Below, one piece after another: positions 43,101-47,491 of a DNA stretch of 47,491 nt. A program made the translations under genes and the position numbers. The notes beneath the pieces were generated by a model. That model was given only the letters and a program-made list of their open reading frames with translations, was not told the origin of the DNA and ran no database searches. Origin of the DNA: Candidatus Obscuribacterales bacterium (GTDB taxonomy: Bacteria; Cyanobacteriota; Vampirovibrionia; Obscuribacterales; Obscuribacteraceae). How positions within the stretch are numbered: position 1 is the first letter of the stretch; each line of letters opens with the position of its first letter. The stretch is from NCBI GenBank assembly GCA_019747875.1, contig JAIEQI010000085.1, positions 1 to 47,491 on the forward strand, written 5' to 3'.

Positions 43101-43557
43101 CCGGGAGCATTCGCTTCCTGCATTGTTAGGAGCAACATATGCTTCTATCCAAACGAAAAATTTAGTCAACGCCAGAATGTGTTTGACACGATATTTGTCC
43201 GTGAATCCATGGGATGCTCAAAGCCAAGAATTGCTGGCACTCTTATTGGCAGACGATGATTTAGCCTATGATCACGCCAAAAACGCTGCTCTTTTGCGAG
43301 AAGGCGACGCTTCAGCTTTTATTCCGCTATTGGCAATTACCAGTGGCAACTCGCCCAAAGCCTTCACTCAAATATTGCAGAACGCATCAAAACTGGCGCC
43401 AAACAGCAAAGAATTGGCGCTTGTTGATAGGATTACTACAAACGGAAAGCATCCGGAGATTTTGCTCAAGAACGCTGACTTTATCCAACTTGTTAAGGAA
43501 ATCCAATCAAAAGCAGAAGATGCAAATTCTGGGTACAAAATTCTGGGGGAACCTTAA
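40156..43557 (+). CDS. Membrane-bound spermidine-synthase-like methyltransferase-fold protein with TPR tail
   Basis: A protein of about 1133 residues in three parts. Residues 1-480 form about 12-14 membrane helices with the SGFASLIFEIVFSRQL and SGFLAIFLEITWTRIF repeats typical of fused MFS/spermidine-synthase proteins. Residues about 540-760 are a Rossmann domain with LLIGAGSGMSA, the acidic VAEIEPAVIEACQKF and SQPADPWVSGAADLFTIDFW. The last 260 residues are helical TPR-like repeats. In this branch the DPP-type catalytic motif of true aminopropyltransferases is altered (PADPW), so polyamine synthesis is doubtful; the reaction is unknown. The ATG at 40156 is chosen; the in-frame TTG at 40129 is the alternative. 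Divergent from sbcC. Confidence 0.82.
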   Translation: MFHRTTICWLFFFSGFASLIFEIVFSRQLTRILGSGMSANACVFAAFMAGCGLGAYLSVREPKLLKWIDRFPSGNKEAWSGGALNSLRTYGRLELLCAGSGALLFFFLGSKGADFISVLAGLIAIRLPGLVDTVRFAICYFLLLIPCTCMGSTFAVIGNAFSESSPRHGKKSFPLFYGINTVGAAAGSFVAGFMLLPTSGLSITCLFAVALYVLIFIYCEFRSQNKEPGLEAQEVNEQESISSRTNTLWLALAFLSGFLAIFLEITWTRIFSLLLGGSVYSLTIVLIVILCALGAASLAVSLAKPEPRLAKFLIAACLMDTALCLLLNTSMSNYLIWSFFAVSSHIAPKIIADPFWQAIITRGIVAFVFIFPSSFFLGAILPLASGISNRGTGSLFYSANCIGSVLACLVFVAFFYSGITAVSNSLMMSALIFSAVVAAIAAATMFLRIAISSKAAQRLIYGAATLSCILIPCSLLVLRPEWRSSIMSSGSLIYKNGASANSTQDLGSIDAQDFEPLQFYKEGLNSTVSVQMNKIANTISFANDGKTEATLPIDASLISAGSDHSTHILLASLPMLMHKGKVTDALLIGAGSGMSASTFLSYAELSKLTVAEIEPAVIEACQKFSLYNGGPFSNSMLLSGRINIQPYDARFVLVSSEKKFDVISSQPADPWVSGAADLFTIDFWRLASERLRSGGIFCQWLQLYAIPQEDLISLVKSFETVFPHAMLFHPPGAGEILLLGFKDGIDQRECLRNIETKLIANHSWFEAVSGISNAYDCLALSIANSDQLRRWSGEKAIRLCTDDLPFVEYSTAKKMLTSSSALAENLEFLSSSLRHSKSEEANWDAVTASNLARAYARQYIQDSTPFQMMNKERSLSLSTKAFENSPRPLTGWQDYIIRKALGSTTNDRTKIAELKLVDEADRIALFDDYFEKGDLSNCSKTLDSCKSETKAAWTWKLRHAFLQLRQDQTKQAEKEFLDLLLHREHSLPALLGATYASIQTKNLVNARMCLTRYLSVNPWDAQSQELLALLLADDDLAYDHAKNAALLREGDASAFIPLLAITSGNSPKAFTQILQNASKLAPNSKELALVDRITTNGKHPEILLKNADFIQLVKEIQSKAEDANSGYKILGEP

Positions 43558-43650
43558 ATTCAGCGGAAATCCTTGGCACGGAACCAGAGCAGCGCTTTCA
43601 AGTCCTTTTGCAGGAATTGAAAAGGCTGCCAAATCGGTGGAGAGTTAGAT

Positions 43651-44601
43651 ATGCCCTTTCGTCTGTTACTCATAGAAGACAGTCCGACGCAGCTATTGAG
43701 TATCCGAAAAGTCCTGGAACAAGAAGGATATGAAATCATGGCTGCCCGAAATGGCGCCGAAGGTCTGGTCATGGCCTATAACGAAAGCCCGGACCTTATT
43801 ATTTCTGACGTCGTTATGTCGGGGATTAATGGCTATCAAGTCTGCCGCCTGGTGAAGAGCGACCCGGACCTCATGTCCACTCCCATGATACTGCTGACAA
43901 GACTCGATGGTTCGATTGACCGATTCTGGGGGATGAAGTCCGGAGCCGACAAGTACATTCCAAAAGAACCCGGTTTTAGCAGTCTTACAAAAGCTATAAA
44001 AGAGATTCTATCGGATTCTACTGTCAGACCTCGACTGCGCGCGGTAGCAGATCCTCACAGAACTCCCAGCGTTGAGGAAATCACAAGCAGGCTCAACCAG
44101 CTGTTGGAACGTCTACTGTTCGAAGCCACAATCGCAGACGAAGTAAGAAAAATCGCTGATGATATCGGCGATATCGAGATAATTGCTGAAAAGCTGTTTG
44201 TTCTTCTTGGCTCGTTCGCAGACTATCAGGCATGCGCACTCGTAGTTAATCACGGGACGTATTCAGTGATGCACACGGATGTCGCCCGCCCAGGCATGGA
44301 GTCGGCGATGACGTCATACACAATGAAGATCGCAAATCAGCTCGGCTTGCCGCCCCTAAAGGAAGAAACGGCTCGCTCCAGTCAAGTTTTCGACAATGCA
44401 ATAACTCAACCAATCGACTCCTCGGGCATAAGACTCGGGCTTTTGGTGATCGCACCGCCTCAGGGACAAGCCTACAAGCCGGGAGATCAAAAGGTAATTC
44501 GGCTGGTATGTGAACAACTTTCCACAGTCATCCGATTGTACTTATCATACGTCCAACGGCAAGGCGTGCCAGTTCCAACATCTCCATTCGGCGCCATCTA
44601 G
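43651..44601 (+). CDS. Response regulator: receiver plus GAF-like output domain
   Basis: A 316-residue signalling protein. The receiver (residues 1-120) has the acidic pair in IEDS, phosphoacceptor D53 in LIISDVVMSGING, a switch Thr in ILLTRLDG and the lysine in DKYIPKEPG, of the PilH/CheY type used in twitching and chemosensory pathways. After a short linker, residues about 150-305 form an alpha/beta domain (IAEKLFVLLGSFADYQACALVV, then RLGLLVIAPPQGQAYKPGDQKVIRLVCEQLSTVI) resembling a GAF fold. No DNA-binding or enzymatic motif is present. It begins 93 bases after the spermidine-synthase-like gene, with GGAGAG upstream, and could share its transcript. No kinase is adjacent. Confidence 0.82.
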   Translation: MPFRLLLIEDSPTQLLSIRKVLEQEGYEIMAARNGAEGLVMAYNESPDLIISDVVMSGINGYQVCRLVKSDPDLMSTPMILLTRLDGSIDRFWGMKSGADKYIPKEPGFSSLTKAIKEILSDSTVRPRLRAVADPHRTPSVEEITSRLNQLLERLLFEATIADEVRKIADDIGDIEIIAEKLFVLLGSFADYQACALVVNHGTYSVMHTDVARPGMESAMTSYTMKIANQLGLPPLKEETARSSQVFDNAITQPIDSSGIRLGLLVIAPPQGQAYKPGDQKVIRLVCEQLSTVIRLYLSYVQRQGVPVPTSPFGAI

Positions 44602-44635
44602 TCATCACCAGCCCAGCCTACGTTCTTAGACACAA

Positions 44636-44691
44636 GAGCGTGAAGATCGCTCGTTGCTAGGCTTGCACGCGTTTCAGCGGCAGGCAGTGCC
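44636..44691. terminator. Weak hairpins between convergent genes
   Basis: GAGCG/CGCTC (44636-44640/44648-44652) and GGCA/TGCC (44679-44691) form short stems in the 109-base gap between the response regulator and the acidic repeat protein. No U-tract is present, so the call is tentative. Confidence 0.3.
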
Positions 44692-44710
44692 GATGCCACC
44701 CAACTCTGCC

Positions 44711-47491
44711 TTAATCGCCGTCGCCATCCTCTGATTTGTCCGAGTCTGCTTTTTGCTCCTGAATTGCAGCAGATTCAATTTCAGCAATAGACTTGTCAAT
44801 CTCATTCATCAAGTCATGAACGGACTTTTCGATCGGTTCGATCACAAACTCCAGCTCTTTCATCTTAACCTTTTGTCCAACCAACGACGGCGTGTTTTCG
44901 TTATTCGGCTTGTCCTGATTGTTATTTATCTCGTCGTCCGAAGAACTCACGCCGGAACCTATCAAACTTGCGGCCATATTTGATTTGAGTGTTTTCGCTA
45001 ACGCATCAGCAATATCTATCGAACGATCCCCTTCTTCCTGATCAACAAGAAGACCACTTGCAAAATCATCCCGCTCAGGAAGTTCATCTTCATTGCGGCG
45101 AGGGCGTTCAATTGCACTAAATACGGTATCATCTACAACATTGGTTGCTGCAAGCGGGTCTGTTGTCGAGTCTTTTCGTTGTATGTTTACTACTGAATCG
45201 ACTTCAGTCGATTCGACAATACCTTCAACTGAATCTTCAGGGCTACTGGCATTCTCTACCGCATTTTCATGCCCCGCCTCCCACACATCGCTCATGCCGT
45301 AATCCTGCTGTACAGGCGATGCAGGTAACTCTGAGTCATGGCTCAGCACTGCCTTACTTACTGCATTAGTCGGATCAGCTTCTGCTTCTAGATCTTGATT
45401 AGCTACCTCCTTAGCCTCCACAGGTGGTGCGACCGCTTCTGGCATCGCTTGCTCAATCGATGGTGCTTCGAGCTGGTCGACATATTGTATAGCGTCCTGG
45501 TAGCTTGCTAGATCGCCGGGTTCGTATTCTGAGGAAGTCACATTAAGCTGAGCGTTAGCCGCATCTGCAAGCTTCGAATAATCCAAATGATCTATCAGGT
45601 TTGAAGTTTGGCTTTCATCCTCACCAACACTGGGACCGGGATCGGCTGGGTGCGGAAATGGCGAATGTCCCTCACCGGCGGAGGAATCTGAAAGCTCAGC
45701 AGAATCACCCCAATCCATCCAACTTGGCATACTTGCAGCGACGTTAAACTCAGCTGTGCCTTTTTGAACCGGCAAGACTTTTGTCTCAACAAACTTAGGA
45801 GCCTCTGGTAACTCCTCTTCATCTGGAGTATTTGCGAACTGTTGCAAATCCTCAATTCGAATCCAGCCGGCTTGAAGAAGAATCTCCAGAATCTGCTGTT
45901 GGTGAGCTCGCGCGAAATGGAAAGCCTGTTCGAACTGATTGACGGAAACCAGTCCATTGGTAATAAGCTTGTATCCCGAGCGAATTGAATCGAGCTCCAC
46001 TTGTGATAACAAGCCTGATTCAGCCAGATAACTCCAGAATCGATCTTCCGAAAGCAATCGACTTGCATTCACAATAGCTAGCATTTGCTCTGAGTCGAAA
46101 ATTCGGCAAAGAATAAGCAGTTCGTGAAAAGCAATTCTGACTTTGCCACCGGCCTCAGGTAGTTTTGCGTCTTCAGGGATTGTCAGACCATGACCCCAGG
46201 CCGGCTCGCGAAGACCAAGCTGCCGTAGATCATAATCCACGCGAATTCCTGGATCCATCAGGACGTTGTAGGCAATTCCCATATTGCGCAAAACACGCCT
46301 GTAATCATGTACACCGAGTGCAGACTCTTTGATCTGCTGGCGCTGTAGCACCTGACGCACGGCTCTGAAATAGCAGAGATGCAAAACAAAAAACGGATCG
46401 GTGCTTTCGCCGCCAATCCAGCTATACATTAGTTCGGCATCCGGATCCGGTGCAGGACGTTGAGCAAGCAAAGAAGCCAAAGACATAGCTTCGGAGGACT
46501 GAGTAGCTGGTTCATCAGGCTCAAAGTCAATCTGCGCATAAATACTTGGAGAATCCGGAACCGGCTCGACAAGGGGCAACGAGCTAGCTGATGCTTCCTC
46601 TTGAGGGGTTTCCGACTCATCGACGGTAAAGTCGAGATATTGAGCTGGAGTTGAAAACTCAGTAGACGCTAATGTGTTACCTGCAGTAGCTTCATGGGAA
46701 ATGGGAGGAGAAGAAAGGTCAACAGGCAACTCTTCAACTGCTGAGTCTTCCTGACTTGTAAAATCAATATGCGGATAGACAGGTTCCGCTTCACTGCTCG
46801 GCTCAAGCACCACATTTGGTGCTCCACCTGCCCACTGCTGGAATGCAAAGTCTGAGGTGTTTGAAGAACTTTGCTCAAGCTCCGCTGGGAGCTGAAAAGC
46901 TTGAGTCGCTTGAGCAGAATTAATAAACTCTGCATTTTCAGAGGGGACGAAGGTTTCGACTTCCGCGGCCGGTTCAAAGTTCTCATCAGAAGCTTCTTTG
47001 AGCTGCGAAACGGGTTCCACCTCCTGAACTGTGGTCGGCTCTGCGGATATGAGCTCAGGGGTATCAGCCTCCGCCAACGGTTCCAGTGCCTCAGCTTTCG
47101 TAACCTGCTCAAAGTCAGCAATCTTTGCCGCTGACTCCAGTTCTTCAACCGACGCTACTGGGTCTTCAAGGATCGCCACGGGCTCCGTCTTCGCTAGCGA
47201 TTCCAGCCCATCAATTGCCGCTGCCGGATCCGGCTCTTTGCCTTCCACGGACGGCTCCACCGCTTCAACTGCCGTGGCTGTCTCCAGATCTTCGGTGTCC
47301 AGAGGCGGCTCCACCGCCTCAGCCTTCGCAACTGGCTCCAACTCTTCAGCCTTCGCAACTGGCTCCAACTCTTCAGCCTTCACCACCGGCTCCAGCTCTT
47401 CTGCCCTCACCACTGGCTCCAGCTCTTCAGCCTTCACCACCGGCTCCAGCTCTTCAGCCTTCACCACCGGCTCCAGCTCTTCAGCCTTCAC
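44711..47491 (-). CDS. Large acidic repeat protein with J-domain-like and helical modules (5' end beyond window)
   Basis: At least 926 residues; the N-terminus lies beyond the right edge. The visible part opens with a nine-residue repeat (KAEELEPVV and variants) that decays into Ala/Glu/Pro-rich sequence to about residue 350. A globular segment follows, in which VLRNMGIAYNVLMDPGIRVDYDLRQLG resembles the end of a DnaJ J-domain; no HPD motif is seen. Next come helical modules reminiscent of the MshEN-like protein at 33.4 kb (SYLAESGLLSQVELDSIRSG, then ILEILLQAGWIRIEDLQQF). A long acidic disordered tail ends in helical EIDKSIAEIESAAIQEQK. Overall it is strongly acidic with no signal peptide in view. 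The function is unknown; a scaffold or cytoskeletal-like role would fit. Confidence 0.75.
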   Translation of the reverse strand: MKAEELEPVVKAEELEPVVKAEELEPVVRAEELEPVVKAEELEPVAKAEELEPVAKAEAVEPPLDTEDLETATAVEAVEPSVEGKEPDPAAAIDGLESLAKTEPVAILEDPVASVEELESAAKIADFEQVTKAEALEPLAEADTPELISAEPTTVQEVEPVSQLKEASDENFEPAAEVETFVPSENAEFINSAQATQAFQLPAELEQSSSNTSDFAFQQWAGGAPNVVLEPSSEAEPVYPHIDFTSQEDSAVEELPVDLSSPPISHEATAGNTLASTEFSTPAQYLDFTVDESETPQEEASASSLPLVEPVPDSPSIYAQIDFEPDEPATQSSEAMSLASLLAQRPAPDPDAELMYSWIGGESTDPFFVLHLCYFRAVRQVLQRQQIKESALGVHDYRRVLRNMGIAYNVLMDPGIRVDYDLRQLGLREPAWGHGLTIPEDAKLPEAGGKVRIAFHELLILCRIFDSEQMLAIVNASRLLSEDRFWSYLAESGLLSQVELDSIRSGYKLITNGLVSVNQFEQAFHFARAHQQQILEILLQAGWIRIEDLQQFANTPDEEELPEAPKFVETKVLPVQKGTAEFNVAASMPSWMDWGDSAELSDSSAGEGHSPFPHPADPGPSVGEDESQTSNLIDHLDYSKLADAANAQLNVTSSEYEPGDLASYQDAIQYVDQLEAPSIEQAMPEAVAPPVEAKEVANQDLEAEADPTNAVSKAVLSHDSELPASPVQQDYGMSDVWEAGHENAVENASSPEDSVEGIVESTEVDSVVNIQRKDSTTDPLAATNVVDDTVFSAIERPRRNEDELPERDDFASGLLVDQEEGDRSIDIADALAKTLKSNMAASLIGSGVSSSDDEINNNQDKPNNENTPSLVGQKVKMKELEFVIEPIEKSVHDLMNEIDKSIAEIESAAIQEQKADSDKSEDGDGD
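47329..47491 (-). repeat. 27-bp coding tandem repeat (VNTR-like)
   Basis: About six near-identical 27-base units encode KAEELEPVV or KAEELEPVA in the acidic protein, running to the window edge. Unit differences are one to three bases, and further diverged copies continue down to about 47100. The array probably extends past the window and could vary in copy number. Confidence 0.85.

Overview
The window looks like chromosomal DNA from a free-living Gram-negative-type bacterium with roughly balanced base composition. My best guess is the non-photosynthetic cyanobacterial sister lineage (Melainabacteria/Vampirovibrionia, Obscuribacter-like). The grounds are an SLH-domain lipoprotein, an OmpR regulator, a Hanks-type kinase, many TPR proteins, long proline/serine/acidic low-complexity proteins and frequent TTG/GTG starts. 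This placement is inference from gene content, not a database result. I saw no transposase, integrase, phage structural gene, rRNA or CRISPR array.

Layout. 1-362: 5' end of a Ser/Thr kinase running off the left edge. 447-3240: minus-strand operon of glycosyltransferase, CMAH/UlaG-like metallo-hydrolase and VOC protein. 3430-5920: SLH lipoprotein, a small orphan, and a coiled-coil membrane protein. 6131-6204: tRNA-Pro(UGG). 6519-8717: zinc-ribbon/SH3 protein. 9026-10338: class II aldolase coupled to a histidine phosphatase. 10344-10802: Spy/ZraP-like periplasmic protein. 10949-11230: 81-bp tandem repeats. 11429-15016: AbiEi-like regulator, then (opposite strand) a TPR-CHAT protease followed by a small two-helix membrane protein. 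15287-19956: low-complexity secreted protein, OmpR regulator, SpoIID protein, TPR protein. 20072-26676: operon of penicillin acylase, serA and a DUF3160-like protein. 26863-30486: uridine kinase, polytopic membrane protein, orphan hydrophilic protein, ending in a strong bidirectional terminator. 30607-33403: FAD/Rieske oxidoreductase, a decayed DUF4239 copy and an intact DUF4239 gene. 33437-36696: a protein of four MshEN-like modules, a small membrane protein with a structured leader, and a TPR protein. 36952-43557: SbcC/Rad50-like ATPase divergent from a membrane spermidine-synthase-like/TPR fusion. 43651-47491: response regulator and a large acidic repeat protein running off the right edge.

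Most of the window is housekeeping and envelope biology: serine synthesis, pyrimidine salvage, DNA repair, peptidoglycan remodelling and glycosyl transfer. The stretch most like an accessory system is 10.9-15.0 kb. There an array of dyad-containing repeats, an AbiEi-type winged-helix regulator without its toxin, a TPR-CHAT protease and a tiny membrane protein lie together. This arrangement could be a protease-triggered membrane-damage or stress-response module. Other unusual items are the orphan four-module MshEN-like protein, the DUF4239 remnant, the GC-rich structured leader at 35.3-35.4 kb and the 27-bp coding VNTR at the right edge.
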